Source: Psychrobacter sp. PG1 (lineage in GTDB: Bacteria; Pseudomonadota; Gammaproteobacteria; Pseudomonadales; Moraxellaceae). Taken from it: 64,000 nt of DNA. Below are positions 50,977 to 60,270 of this stretch, piece after piece (position 1 is the stretch's first letter; every line of letters starts with the position of its first letter). The position numbers were made by a program, and so were the translations under genes. The stretch is from NCBI RefSeq assembly GCF_014897815.1, contig NZ_JABUZG010000053.1:81038-145037 (forward strand). Direction: 5' to 3'. The notes under the pieces were generated by a model. The model saw only the letters and a program-made list of their open reading frames with translations, ran no database searches and was not told where the DNA came from.

Positions 50977-51570
50977 AAATAGTGAAATCCAATCATACTT
51001 ATTGAAATCTTATATAATTTAATCTACTGTTATCTACAGAAATTGCAAATAATTATCGTAAAATAATAATTAATTTCAGTTACTTATACCAAAATATACC
51101 AGGATATAGCAAAATATACCTATTTCATCTAAGCTGAGTTTCTACGCTGCATACTTTAAGAAGAAATGATAACCATCCTGCCATTAGAGTCGTAGCTCTT
51201 ATATCAAATTATTTTTTAGAAGCAACAGATTGCCAGAAAAATGCTGCCTTTGAAACGTTGGCTATAGACAATCCAGAATAAAAGAAATACAGCCCATATC
51301 ATGAAACAGTTTTATTTTGAACTGACTATATATCCAAATGAGCCATTTATTTAATTCACCTTATATTGACTAATGCGCTTAACAAGTCCGAAAATAGTAT
51401 GAAATCGTGATCGGTGCGCTATACAGGAATCGAGCTCTAAGCTGTATACTCAATATTTAGAGTGCTTTCAATAACTGTCTATTAACTCGTAGCGCAACTC
51501 AATATTTTTGAGAGCTCAGCAACTGATTTGAGATAGTTGTATTATAAATAATAATGTCTATAAAACTAAA
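50977..51570. other. AT-rich region upstream of the recombinase trio
   Basis: 594 bp without a supported gene. It contains the 10-bp-periodic TATA(C/G)C array at 51085-51120 and should hold the trio promoter. It probably also holds one end of the mobile element. A 45-codon open stretch ending at about 51281 has no start codon. Confidence 0.5.
51081..51120. repeat. Four 10-bp-phased TATA(C/G)C motifs
   Basis: TATACC at 51085, TATACC at 51095, TATAGC at 51105 and TATACC at 51115: each copy begins exactly 10 bp after the previous one. Two of the 10-mers are identical (AAAATATACC). One helical turn per copy suggests a protein-binding array 105-140 bp upstream of the trio's first gene. Confidence 0.65.
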
Positions 51571-52524
51571 TTACGATAATTTTTGTCTTCTAAACCATCT
51601 CGGCAGTTGTACATTGGTCGAATTTGTTAGCCCATTTAATAGAGCAACGAGCAAAATCAAAAAAACACCTATATATTGAACACCTGATAACATTTGATGC
51701 AGGAGCAACACTGCCAAAAATATTGCGGTCAAAGGTTCAAAGATAGTAAATACTGACGCGCGTGTGGCTGGTAGTTTTTCTAATGCTTTCATATATAATG
51801 CAAAAGGTGCAATCGTACCCACCAAAGATAAGCCCAGTACATATATCCAGCTAATAACGGGAAGCTGTATCAGCTTATAATAAGTTGTATACGTGGTAGG
51901 AATGAACAATAATACAATGCCACTGAACAAAATTGACGTAAAAAAGACAAGCGGTGCAGAGTGTTTATGATGCATGGCGCGTTTACCAAGCACACCATAC
52001 AAAGAGTAACAAACGCCAGAGAGCAGCCCAACGGCAATACCCAACTTCCCTTCAGTAGTGCCACCCATCGTAGTCATACCAACGCCAATCACTGCTACAA
52101 CTGCTAATAATGCAGCTTTATAAGTAATTCGCTCATCTAATAATAGGTGCGAGAATATCAAGCTAAAGACCGGCGCCGTATAGAGTAATGCGACTGCCGT
52201 GCCTGCACCCACATGAAGCACTGCAAATAAGTAGCAAACCGTCATACCCAGTACGCCAATTAGGGATTGTAGACCAAGCCCAAACCATTGACCGAGTGTT
52301 AGCCTACTTAATGGTTTCCAGATCTTAGGCAACATCGCTATAGCAATAATAGCTGCCGTTATGATACGCAATATCGTAATTTGCCAACTACTAAAACCTA
52401 ATTGACTAAGATAAGTCGAAAATATACCAAGTGTGCCCCAACATATGGCCGCCATGACAATTTGTATGGTGCCAATCCATGGCTTGACATCAACCGCTAT
52501 AGGTCTGATTTTCAATACTTCCAC
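51571..52524 (-). CDS. EamA/DMT-family membrane transporter
   Basis: 317 residues with ten predicted transmembrane helices in two EamA repeats (WGTLGIFSTYLSQLGFSSWQITILR in the first, LSLVGTIAPFALYMKALEKLPATRASVFTIFEPLTAIFLAVLLL in the second). Drug/metabolite transporter superfamily, inner membrane; substrate unknown. GTG start with GAGGTGA before it. It lies downstream of the creatine genes on the same strand with a 223-bp gap, so a link is only possible, for example export of a by-product. Confidence 0.88.
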   Translation of the reverse strand: MEVLKIRPIAVDVKPWIGTIQIVMAAICWGTLGIFSTYLSQLGFSSWQITILRIITAAIIAIAMLPKIWKPLSRLTLGQWFGLGLQSLIGVLGMTVCYLFAVLHVGAGTAVALLYTAPVFSLIFSHLLLDERITYKAALLAVVAVIGVGMTTMGGTTEGKLGIAVGLLSGVCYSLYGVLGKRAMHHKHSAPLVFFTSILFSGIVLLFIPTTYTTYYKLIQLPVISWIYVLGLSLVGTIAPFALYMKALEKLPATRASVFTIFEPLTAIFLAVLLLHQMLSGVQYIGVFLILLVALLNGLTNSTNVQLPRWFRRQKLS

Positions 52525-52747
52525 GACTAGTCACCTCTATTATTGAACATAAAATGTTCGTAATATCATTGAGTAAATATAAAACTGGTACAAAATAACT
52601 GAGTGTTAATCAGCATTAGCTTATCTATACAACTCATACTTGCCAGCCTGACTGAATACGTCAACCGCTGAATTTATGACTATCAGTCAATAAACTCAGC
52701 GGTTAACTTAGGCTCTGTTAAGTATTAATAAATATAAGTATCTATAT

Positions 52748-54211
52748 CTAAGCGCTGACAGCTTCTTCTGATATGACTTTGACTCTATTAGGAACCAACA
52801 CACTAACGACCAAGTAAGTGATGGCTGATGCAGCTGATCCGATAAGAGGTCCCTCTACCCAGCCGACAATACCTGATGTTAAGAGATAACTACTACAAAC
52901 AGCACCGATGATAATAGAGGCAATAGCAGCCATCGTTGAGCCTTTATAAAAGATAGTCACTAAAAGCACGCCAGATAAAGCTGCCATTAAGGTACCGCTA
53001 GAGAATATTCCTAGATAGCTAAGCATCGCTTCAGGTAAGAAGAAGGTAGAAATGAAGGCGATAGCAGCCACAATAGCGACCCACAATCTATTCAGTTTCA
53101 ATAGCTCAGCCTCAGTGCGAGGTTTATTGTCAAATACTGCCAAACGCAAATCATGTGAGGCAGCAGTTGATAAGGTATGCAAGATAGAGTTTGCCGTAGA
53201 TTTCATAGCAAAAAGAATAAACAAAGTGATCACGCTGCCCACTACACTTGGAATAGCATTGGCTAAATACCAAGGCATTGCTTCATCGGGATTGATCAGA
53301 CCTGGGTTTTTGATACGAACATATAAGCCAACGATAGGCACCAAACTCAAAATACACCCTAGAATGGCCGTATAAAAGCCTGTTTTGGCAATACTAATAT
53401 TAGATTTCATCGCCAAAAAACGTACTGACATATAGGGCAATGCAGTACTAAAGATAAGTGCATAGACAAATACTAGAAAAACAGAAGCTTTGGCATTGCC
53501 ATATGGGTTAGAATTTTCTGGATTGACAAGGTTTGGATCTATCGCATTCAGCTGCGTCATCATATCTGCTAACGGAATGTCAGTGAACACCTGAACCACT
53601 ATATAAATGGCAGCAGTGGCCATCCCAATCACCATAAAGGTATCAGTCCAAGCAACGGCGAGCAATCCGCCTGCCATGGTATAAATAGTAATAATTACCA
53701 ATAAAAGCGCAGAAGCCAGAAGAGGTGAAATACCTAGCCAGCTACTACCCAACATACCAAGCGCTCTAATCTGAGCCGTCAAAAATACGGTCAAAAATAT
53801 AATCATGCCTAAAGACGTGACAATACGCAAAGTGCGAGCAGATACTGAATTTCGATCATTACAGTGCAAATTGACGATAAATTCAGGAATGGTACTACTA
53901 CCCATCTTCATGGCTCTATTACGCAAATAGACCGCAAAAAATAATACGGCGACGACCATGGCTGGTGCAAAAAAGAAATTACCTAAAAGCTCAATCGTCC
54001 CATATTGGTATGCGGCACCAGGTGAACCCATAAAGCCCCAACCACTAAACCCAGTAGCCACGACAGTACCTGCCATAACAAAAGGCCCTAATGAGCGACC
54101 GGCTACTAAAAAACCACTTTCCTCATCTGCTGACATGACTTTTGACGCTTTACTAGCCAATACAATGAGAAGCGCAATTGCTGCTAACAATATCATCCAA
54201 TTAATAAACAT
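52748..54211 (-). CDS. Sodium:solute symporter (SSS family), probable creatine transporter
   Basis: 487 residues, about 13 transmembrane helices. SSS signatures: GRSLGPFVMAGTVVATGFSGWGFMGSPG and AWTDTFMVIGMATAAIYIVV, plus a sodium-site helix. Closest context is creatinase, transcribed from the same strand, and a 35-residue membrane protein immediately upstream. Creatine or a related guanidino/betaine compound is the likely substrate, inferred from the neighbours. Confidence 0.85.
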   Translation of the reverse strand: MFINWMILLAAIALLIVLASKASKVMSADEESGFLVAGRSLGPFVMAGTVVATGFSGWGFMGSPGAAYQYGTIELLGNFFFAPAMVVAVLFFAVYLRNRAMKMGSSTIPEFIVNLHCNDRNSVSARTLRIVTSLGMIIFLTVFLTAQIRALGMLGSSWLGISPLLASALLLVIITIYTMAGGLLAVAWTDTFMVIGMATAAIYIVVQVFTDIPLADMMTQLNAIDPNLVNPENSNPYGNAKASVFLVFVYALIFSTALPYMSVRFLAMKSNISIAKTGFYTAILGCILSLVPIVGLYVRIKNPGLINPDEAMPWYLANAIPSVVGSVITLFILFAMKSTANSILHTLSTAASHDLRLAVFDNKPRTEAELLKLNRLWVAIVAAIAFISTFFLPEAMLSYLGIFSSGTLMAALSGVLLVTIFYKGSTMAAIASIIIGAVCSSYLLTSGIVGWVEGPLIGSAASAITYLVVSVLVPNRVKVISEEAVSA

Positions 54212-54237
54212 GTCGATTCCTCGTATCGTTTACTACA

Positions 54238-54345
54238 TTACTTGTTATGACGCTCTACGAAGAAATAACTCACTGCCAGTAATAGCGTCAGTACATTAAT
54301 GGTCAAAAACCAAAATAACGTCCAGCTGTTAAGAAACAGGTCCAT
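54238..54345 (-). CDS. Symporter small accessory protein, 35 residues
   Basis: The ORF starts at ATG 54345 after AAGGAAA and encodes 35 residues: MDLFLNSW, one hydrophobic helix (about residues 9-28, FLTINVLTLLLAVSYFF) and the basic-polar end VERHNK. It ends 26 bp before the symporter start. Small single-helix partners placed directly before SSS-type transporters are known from other bacteria. Confidence 0.75.
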   Translation of the reverse strand: MDLFLNSWTLFWFLTINVLTLLLAVSYFFVERHNK

Positions 54346-54491
54346 AATGTTATTTCCTTAATAAGTAAAATGTGAAAATAATTGCATCGTGCGAGGCGCA
54401 TCATCATCTATGTTGGCGGGCTTAAAATAAGAAAATTATTCATGGTAGCCCACTCAATATAGACAGTATTTATTGATGACACTCCCCTACA

Positions 54492-55808
54492 TTAACGACC
54501 GATAATATTATGCTCCGGGCCGTACTTAAAGCCTGTGATATTGTCAGCGCCCGTCTCATTGATGACTAAGATGTCATGCTCTCGATAACCGCCAGCACCC
54601 GGCATGCCCTCTGGAATCATAATCATCGGCTCCATAGAGATGACCATACCGGGCTCAAGCACTGTTTCAATATCTTCACGTAGCTCAAGTCCTGCCTCGC
54701 GTCCATAATAATGGCTAAGCACACCAAAAGAATGGCCATAACCAAAGCTGCGTTTTTCTAATAAGTCATATTTTGCATAAATTTTATTCAGCTCATGTGC
54801 GATATCGCAGCAGCGCACGCCAGGTTTGATAAGCTCAAGACCTGCTTCATGCACTTCACAATTTATCTGCCAGTAGCGTAGTGAATCTGCATCACATTTA
54901 TCCAAGAACAATGTGCGTTCAAGCGCGGTGTAGTAGCCTGCTATCATAGAAAAACAATTAAGACTCAATATATCACCCGATTGGACACGACGATTGGTCA
55001 CTGGATTATGGGCACCATCCGTATTAATACCTGACTGAAACCATGTCCATGTATCCATAAGTTCCACTTGACCAAACTGCTCACCAATAGCTTTAACCAT
55101 CGCTTGTGTAGATGCCAAAGCAACTTCGTATTCGGGCACTCCGTCATAGACAGCTTGTACCAATGCCGCCCCACCAATATCGCAAACCTGGGCACCTTTT
55201 TTTATTAGCGCTATTTCTTCAGAGGACTTAACCATTCTCATGGTCATACATGCTAGGCTAATATCAACAAACTCTACATTGGGTAAGATAGCTTTGAGCT
55301 TAGCAAAGCGATCCATTGGTAAATGATCGAACTCAATACCAACGCGGCCGTGATTAGGAATTTGTTGAGCAATGGCTTTGAAATAGTTATCACGCTGCCA
55401 ATCAGTGTAAACAATATTATTGTCGCCCACAGTACGCCGCCAAGGCTGTCCACCATCGATATTGGCTGAAATAGAAACAACTTCTTTTGAAGTAACGACT
55501 AGTCCATAAGGTCGCCCAAAAGAGCAATATATAAAGTCAGTGTAGTAATTGATGTTATGTATCGAGGTGAAAAGCGCCGCCACAATGCCATGATTATCTA
55601 AATACTCACGAAGTTTCTCATGACGATTTGCATATTCTTGATGACTAAAAGTCGGTTGCACTTTCTGGCCGTTTTTAATTTCGATTAGACTTGGGAGATG
55701 CAGATTATCTAATGAGCCATCTAAAGAGGTTAGGTTTAATGAATTCATCGATTTTCGAGAAAAATCTGTAGAAGATAACGTGCTAGTAAGGTCTTTTAGT
55801 GCTGACAT
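54492..55808 (-). CDS. Creatinase (creatine amidinohydrolase)
   Basis: Hydrolyses creatine to sarcosine and urea. 438 residues of the pita-bread (peptidase M24-like) fold without metal use. Near-complete similarity to Pseudomonas creatinase as I remember it: FTSIHNINYYTDFIYCSFGRPYGLVVT, ISANIDGGQPWRRTVGDNNIVYTDWQRDNYF, MDTWTWFQSGINTDGAHNPV with the catalytic His, and YGHSFGVLSHYYGREAGLELR. About 35 extra N-terminal residues (Ser/Leu-rich). The start at 55808 has GGAG at 8 nt; a longer frame to 55847 is less likely. No sarcosine oxidase is in the window. Confidence 0.95.
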   Translation of the reverse strand: MSALKDLTSTLSSTDFSRKSMNSLNLTSLDGSLDNLHLPSLIEIKNGQKVQPTFSHQEYANRHEKLREYLDNHGIVAALFTSIHNINYYTDFIYCSFGRPYGLVVTSKEVVSISANIDGGQPWRRTVGDNNIVYTDWQRDNYFKAIAQQIPNHGRVGIEFDHLPMDRFAKLKAILPNVEFVDISLACMTMRMVKSSEEIALIKKGAQVCDIGGAALVQAVYDGVPEYEVALASTQAMVKAIGEQFGQVELMDTWTWFQSGINTDGAHNPVTNRRVQSGDILSLNCFSMIAGYYTALERTLFLDKCDADSLRYWQINCEVHEAGLELIKPGVRCCDIAHELNKIYAKYDLLEKRSFGYGHSFGVLSHYYGREAGLELREDIETVLEPGMVISMEPMIMIPEGMPGAGGYREHDILVINETGADNITGFKYGPEHNIIGR

Positions 55809-55973
55809 GGAACGTCTCCAAAGTAGGTAATAATTAACTGAGAACACGTTCGATAATAGAGGTAAAATTAATAAGGTATTTTTTCATAAGCGACATTTTA
55901 TGTTTATAATCAGACATTCAGAAAAATATCTTAATATTGATTAGAAGTTGAGATGTGTGGGAGGCGAAATAGG

Positions 55974-56954
55974 ATGACGCAGATAACAAAAAAAACGACG
56001 GACAAGCCGAGACGTATTGGGTTTTTACTGATTAACGGCTTCACCATGTTAGCGTTCAGCAATATCATTGAGCCACTTCGAATGGCAAACTATGTGAGCG
56101 AGCAACTCTTATACTCGTGGGTAGTGGCAGGGTTCGATGACAATAAGACCAGTAGTAGTAACGGTATCAAGTTAAGTCATACTGCACCACTCGATTACTT
56201 ATTAACCTGCGACTTGGTGTTCGTATGCGGAGGTCACCAAACAGATTACTTGGAATCTAGTAGGCTCATTACTTTAATTCAACGATTGGCAGTACGGGAT
56301 ATTGCACTTGGAGGCTTGTGCACAGGTGCGCTGGCATTGGCCGCAGCGGGCTTACTTGAACAGCAAGCAGCCTCGCTACATTGGGAAAACATCAGCGTAG
56401 CCCAAGAAAGCTATCCAGGTGTTATTTTTAATGACCAGATATTTACAATAGCACCGCAGCTATACTCTTGTTCAGGTGGGGCTTGCGCATTGGATATGAC
56501 TTTACATATCATCAATAAGCATCATGGTCATCACATCGTTTCCAAGATACAAGATATGTTTATTATCACCTCTATACGTGAGCCTACTTACGTACAGCAT
56601 ATGCCCAAGCCAAAAATACTGAGCAGTAGCTATACCAATGTGATAGATGCTATTTCATTGATGAAAACCAATCTTGAAGAGCCTTTAAGCGTTAAGGATA
56701 TTGCCCGTCATCTTGGATTATCAAGTAGACAATTACAGCGCATATTTAACAAAAATTTTAGTTGTTCACCGCAACAGTATTACGTGCGATTGCGCCTTGA
56801 ACACGCCAAATATATTCTTAAACATACCACGCTACCTATTAGTCAAATCGTACTAGCAAGCGGCTTTATCGATAACAGTGCATTCTCTAGCACCTTCAAA
56901 AAAAACTATGGCATGACACCAAGCCATTACAGGCAAGAGAATCAGCTGATATAA
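55974..56954 (+). CDS. GATase1-AraC family transcriptional regulator (GlxA type), likely creatine-responsive
   Basis: 326 residues. N-terminal DJ-1/PfpI-like amidotransferase domain without catalytic role (RRIGFLLINGFTMLAFSNIIEPLRMAN, GLCTGALALAAAGLLE) and C-terminal AraC double helix-turn-helix (LSVKDIARHLGLSSRQLQRIFNKNF...GFIDNSAFSSTFKKNYGMTPSHYR). Start at 55974, after GGGAGG. Divergent from creatinase over 165 bp, so it probably activates that operon, as CahR does in Pseudomonas. The ligand is inferred from the neighbours. Confidence 0.88.
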   Translation: MTQITKKTTDKPRRIGFLLINGFTMLAFSNIIEPLRMANYVSEQLLYSWVVAGFDDNKTSSSNGIKLSHTAPLDYLLTCDLVFVCGGHQTDYLESSRLITLIQRLAVRDIALGGLCTGALALAAAGLLEQQAASLHWENISVAQESYPGVIFNDQIFTIAPQLYSCSGGACALDMTLHIINKHHGHHIVSKIQDMFIITSIREPTYVQHMPKPKILSSSYTNVIDAISLMKTNLEEPLSVKDIARHLGLSSRQLQRIFNKNFSCSPQQYYVRLRLEHAKYILKHTTLPISQIVLASGFIDNSAFSSTFKKNYGMTPSHYRQENQLI

Positions 56955-57009
56955 CCTATTTTTTATTGACGCAGTAACTAGGATGGCTTAACGGTATTCT
57001 TTGACTACC

Positions 57010-57100
57010 CTAAAGACATCAGAAAATCACTTTATGATTCTGTTTGACGACTGTATTAGTAAGCCTTTAATCTAAACGGCAGTTACATAGAATCTAGGAT
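57010..57100 (+). pseudogene. Decayed 3' scar of an IS256-family transposase
   Basis: FMILFDDCISKPLI followed by a stop at 57075 matches the scar at 44467 almost residue by residue. GGCAGTTACATAGAATCTAGG at 57079 is the same terminal repeat with a few changes. The upstream frame is disrupted. Same orientation as the other copy. Confidence 0.7.
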
Positions 57101-57114
57101 AAAACCTCCAAATT

Positions 57115-57152
57115 AAAAAAGCCATAAAAGTCACTGCTCTTATGGCTTTACT
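57115..57152 (-). terminator. Terminator of the phosphonate operon
   Basis: On the minus strand AAAGCCATAAGAG...TTTTATGGCTTTTTT makes a stem followed by T residues, after the PhnX-like stop codon. Confidence 0.8.
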
Positions 57153-57188
57153 ATTTTTCATATATTGAAACTTAGACTTAGCTTTGAG

Positions 57189-57962
57189 TTAAATAAGCTC
57201 TTTTAGCTCAGTCAGCTTGTCTAAAATCACATCAGGTGAATACTTCACTAGCTGCTGCTCATTTTGTGCACCAGATAGCACACCTAAAACTAGCCCACAC
57301 CCTGCATTCTTACCTTCTTCAATATCGATACCACTATCTCCTGCTTTTAACACCTGTTGTGAATTATCAACATTGAACCGCTTCATCGCAAGAGTAATCA
57401 TATCCGGGTCTGGGCGGCCATTTTCTACGTCATCGGCTGTTACTAGTGCATCTACTTGATCTCCCACAGACCACCCTAAGACAGTCAAAATTTCATTAGC
57501 AGTCTTAGCATCATATCCTGTATTTAATACCACTTTACGACCGCTCACCTTTAACTGCTCGAACAACTCTGACATGCCTTCAAACTCAGATAAGGTCTCC
57601 TTGCTATAGGCAGTTGCAAGACTGTCTTTAAAGGTAGCAAACGCAGTATCCGTTAACAACTCAATACAAGCATCAGATAAATCTAACCTGTTTAAAATAT
57701 CGCGGATGGCGTTGCGTTTTTCTTTCCCTGCACCATATTCTAAACATAACTCAAGACTCACTTGTTTATCTGACTTGCCAGCGCTATTCAGTGCTTCATT
57801 GATGGCATTACATACGGTTTTATAGACTAGGTTACCTTCATTTACTGTTGTGCCAGCCATATCAAACACACAGAGCTTAATATCAAAAAATTTGTTTTTA
57901 ATACTGTTTAAACTATCACCATGTGAGCTGCTGCTTATTATATTATTATTTGCTGTATTCAT
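57189..57962 (-). CDS. PhnX-like HAD-family phosphonatase
   Basis: 257 residues, cytoplasmic, haloacid dehalogenase superfamily; probably cleaves phosphonoacetaldehyde to acetaldehyde and phosphate. The nucleophile Asp 34 is in CVFDMAGTTVNEGN (Mg-binding D-x-A-G-T-T). A Lys at about 80 in YGAGKEKRNAI occupies the place of the Schiff-base Lys of classical PhnX. LNTGYDA, GRPDPDMI and KAGDSGIDIEEGKNAG are HAD motifs II-IV. ATG 57962 overlaps the stop codon of the oxidase (TAATG); a start 7 codons upstream would be inside that gene. Confidence 0.87.
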   Translation of the reverse strand: MNTANNNIISSSSHGDSLNSIKNKFFDIKLCVFDMAGTTVNEGNLVYKTVCNAINEALNSAGKSDKQVSLELCLEYGAGKEKRNAIRDILNRLDLSDACIELLTDTAFATFKDSLATAYSKETLSEFEGMSELFEQLKVSGRKVVLNTGYDAKTANEILTVLGWSVGDQVDALVTADDVENGRPDPDMITLAMKRFNVDNSQQVLKAGDSGIDIEEGKNAGCGLVLGVLSGAQNEQQLVKYSPDVILDKLTELKELI

Positions 57963-59104
57963 TACTTTGATTCCAATACCCATTCAATTAACTCTTCGCC
58001 AAATGCGAAACCTGTTGATGCCCCTGTACCACTGGTGACTGCACCGACCACCACGCCTTTTTCAGGTGATGCCTTAAATACCACGTCATCTGCACTTGGA
58101 TATACACCCAACCAGTGCTGAGTAATATCTATCTCACCAATATCCATCACCTGCTTGAATTCATTAATGATTAGATCATTAATTCGGGTGTCTCTAAACG
58201 GCAGCTCTCTATCACTATAATCATGACTATCGCCGATGATTAGTGATCCATCTTCAGACTGAACCACAATTAGGTGGACACCTGCTTGACGCTCTGCACT
58301 TTGAATATCGTCAAGTAAGCTTTTTAGTACCGTAGCTTCAGGTAACTGAGCAAATCCATCATAACGGGCAAAGCTTAAATCTGACATGACAGCGGCATTT
58401 AATCTAAATGCTTTTTCGGGCATAACTCGCATCATATTTAGCGTGCACATTTTAGCTTTGGTCTTAGCGAACACGTCTGGATATAAGCCAGTAAAGTCCG
58501 CTCCGGGGCAGACCACACAGTGCTCAGCGTTAAGTACACCGCGACTGGTATGCACTTTTGGTAATTCCACTGAAGTCACCGTAGTATGGTTGTAAAAATC
58601 CACACTCTGCGTCTCTTGTAACCAATGAGTCAGCTTAGCGATTGCAGTATTAGATTCTACTCTAAGCTCATGTGGACTATATAACACCCCTTCTCCCTTG
58701 TTCAGATAAGGCGCGGCTTCATTAATTTCAGACTGTGTCAGTAGTCGGCAACCTTCACCCATTTCTGTCTTTAAAAAAGCTTGTGCAACATCTACCGCTT
58801 CAGGTCGCTGCATTAACATATGCAGACCTATATGCTCTACCTGAATACCTGCTTTTGGGGCAATTTCGGCCCAAACATTACGCGAGTGCATGGCGCGTTG
58901 CCAATGCTTACCTCGACGCTGACCACTAACGGTCACAAATCCAAAATTACGAACAGAGGCATCTTTGTTCTGAGATTGGCGTTCTACAACCGCAACACTC
59001 AGCCCCTTTTTAACGGCGGCGTAGGCGCTTGCCAGCCCAACGATACCCCCACCTACGACAACGACATCGTATGTTTTATCAGAAAGTATTTTGCTCATTG
59101 TCAT
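57962..59104 (-). CDS. FAD-dependent amine oxidase of phosphonate clusters (TIGR03364 type)
   Basis: 380 residues of the DAO/glycine oxidase fold. FAD site DVVVVGGGIVGLASAYAAVKKG at the N-terminus, C-terminal FAD region GVVVGAVTSGTGASTGFAFGEELIEWVLE. Members next to PhnX-like enzymes and AEP transporters oxidise 2-aminoethylphosphonate or its N-methyl form to phosphonoacetaldehyde; here that role is inferred from context. Sarcosine is a possible alternative substrate given the creatinase nearby. Start among three ATGs (59119, 59104, 59098); GGAAGAG favours 59104. Confidence 0.85.
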   Translation of the reverse strand: MTMSKILSDKTYDVVVVGGGIVGLASAYAAVKKGLSVAVVERQSQNKDASVRNFGFVTVSGQRRGKHWQRAMHSRNVWAEIAPKAGIQVEHIGLHMLMQRPEAVDVAQAFLKTEMGEGCRLLTQSEINEAAPYLNKGEGVLYSPHELRVESNTAIAKLTHWLQETQSVDFYNHTTVTSVELPKVHTSRGVLNAEHCVVCPGADFTGLYPDVFAKTKAKMCTLNMMRVMPEKAFRLNAAVMSDLSFARYDGFAQLPEATVLKSLLDDIQSAERQAGVHLIVVQSEDGSLIIGDSHDYSDRELPFRDTRINDLIINEFKQVMDIGEIDITQHWLGVYPSADDVVFKASPEKGVVVGAVTSGTGASTGFAFGEELIEWVLESK

Positions 59105-59206
59105 ACCTGCTCTTCCCATATATCTTTATTAATTAGCCCTCTACTTGCTTAACCTATGAACTAATATAGCTAAGCATGAATGGGCATTATTTTGATTCAA
59201 CTAAAA

Positions 59207-60193
59207 TTACTCACCATGGAAAAAAGCACGGTGCTTATCTAACAGCTCGGCAGTTAATGGCTCTGGATAGGTTTTAGAGTTATCAATCTGATTTTCAGCA
59301 GCTACTGTCTCACCGTCATACACAATATTTGGATAAATTTCTAATAAACGTGGGCGAGCTTTAGTGACAATTAACTCAGCCATTTTCATTGCTTTAGGAT
59401 TGGTTTTCTCTCCTTTATCAATAACAGCAACCGATTCAGTCAATGTGTAATTACCTTCACTAGGATCAACAAAATCAATTGGTAAACCTTTTGCTTTATT
59501 AGCGACTGCCTGATGACGTAGACCGAAACCGATAGGCACCTCACCTGCCATTACCTTTTTAAGAGGACCAGAGCCAGATAGCTCTAAATTAGGTCCTGCA
59601 TTTTCACGAATAGCATTCATGATTTGTTGACCTTCAGCATCGGTGCCATATTCAGCAGCAATATCCTGTACAAACAACCAACCGGTTGATGAGCCATTTG
59701 GATCAACCATAGAAATCTGGTTTTTATAAATAGGATTCGCTAAGTCTTTGGCACTGGTAGGTATGGGGAGATTATTGGCTTCCATCTCTTTGGTATTGAG
59801 TAAGATGGCACCCGTAAAGCTGAGTATCGGTGCATAGTAATTAGGCGTCGCAACCTGTGGATTTGCCGTAAATGCTAACGCTTTAAACATTGGGTTCTTT
59901 GCTTGAGCACTTTCGATATAAAACGAGCTCATTGTCACCATATCAGCTTCGATATTTTTTCCTTCTGCTAACAGTCGTCCACCAAGCTCACCTGTTCCGA
60001 ATGATTGAAATATGTATTGACCTTCAAAGCCTGCCTCATCAAGCACCTCTTGAATAACCTCGACTGCCTCTTCATCAGCATTACTATAAATAATCACCTC
60101 CTCGCCAGCCGTATCTCCCGAGCTTTGCGACCCACAACCTGCTACTAAAACTCCACAAGTTAATCCCGTTATTATCGTTTTAAATAAATTCAT
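59207..60193 (-). CDS. Phosphonate (2-aminoethylphosphonate) ABC transporter substrate-binding lipoprotein
   Basis: 328 residues: lipobox VAGC (Cys about 20), then a type 2 periplasmic-binding fold like iron/AEP-binding proteins (VIIYSNADEEAVEVIQEVLDEAGFEG, SFGTGELGGRLLAEG, MVDPNGSSTGWLFVQDIAAEYG). Membrane-tethered receptor for the permease and ATPase upstream. Similar to the PhnS2 class of AEP importers. Strong Shine-Dalgarno-like GGGAAAA before ATG. Confidence 0.86.
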   Translation of the reverse strand: MNLFKTIITGLTCGVLVAGCGSQSSGDTAGEEVIIYSNADEEAVEVIQEVLDEAGFEGQYIFQSFGTGELGGRLLAEGKNIEADMVTMSSFYIESAQAKNPMFKALAFTANPQVATPNYYAPILSFTGAILLNTKEMEANNLPIPTSAKDLANPIYKNQISMVDPNGSSTGWLFVQDIAAEYGTDAEGQQIMNAIRENAGPNLELSGSGPLKKVMAGEVPIGFGLRHQAVANKAKGLPIDFVDPSEGNYTLTESVAVIDKGEKTNPKAMKMAELIVTKARPRLLEIYPNIVYDGETVAAENQIDNSKTYPEPLTAELLDKHRAFFHGE

Positions 60194-60270
60194 TGTTTTC
60201 CCTGATTATTTGAATAGTTAAAAATTAAATTAGTTTTCGTAATATCAACGCCTAAACTGTGTTGAAATAT

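Noticed and set aside
51140..51281. Open stretch of about 45 codons ending near 51281 upstream of the EamA gene
   Set aside because: No start codon or ribosome-binding site; protein-like composition alone is not enough.
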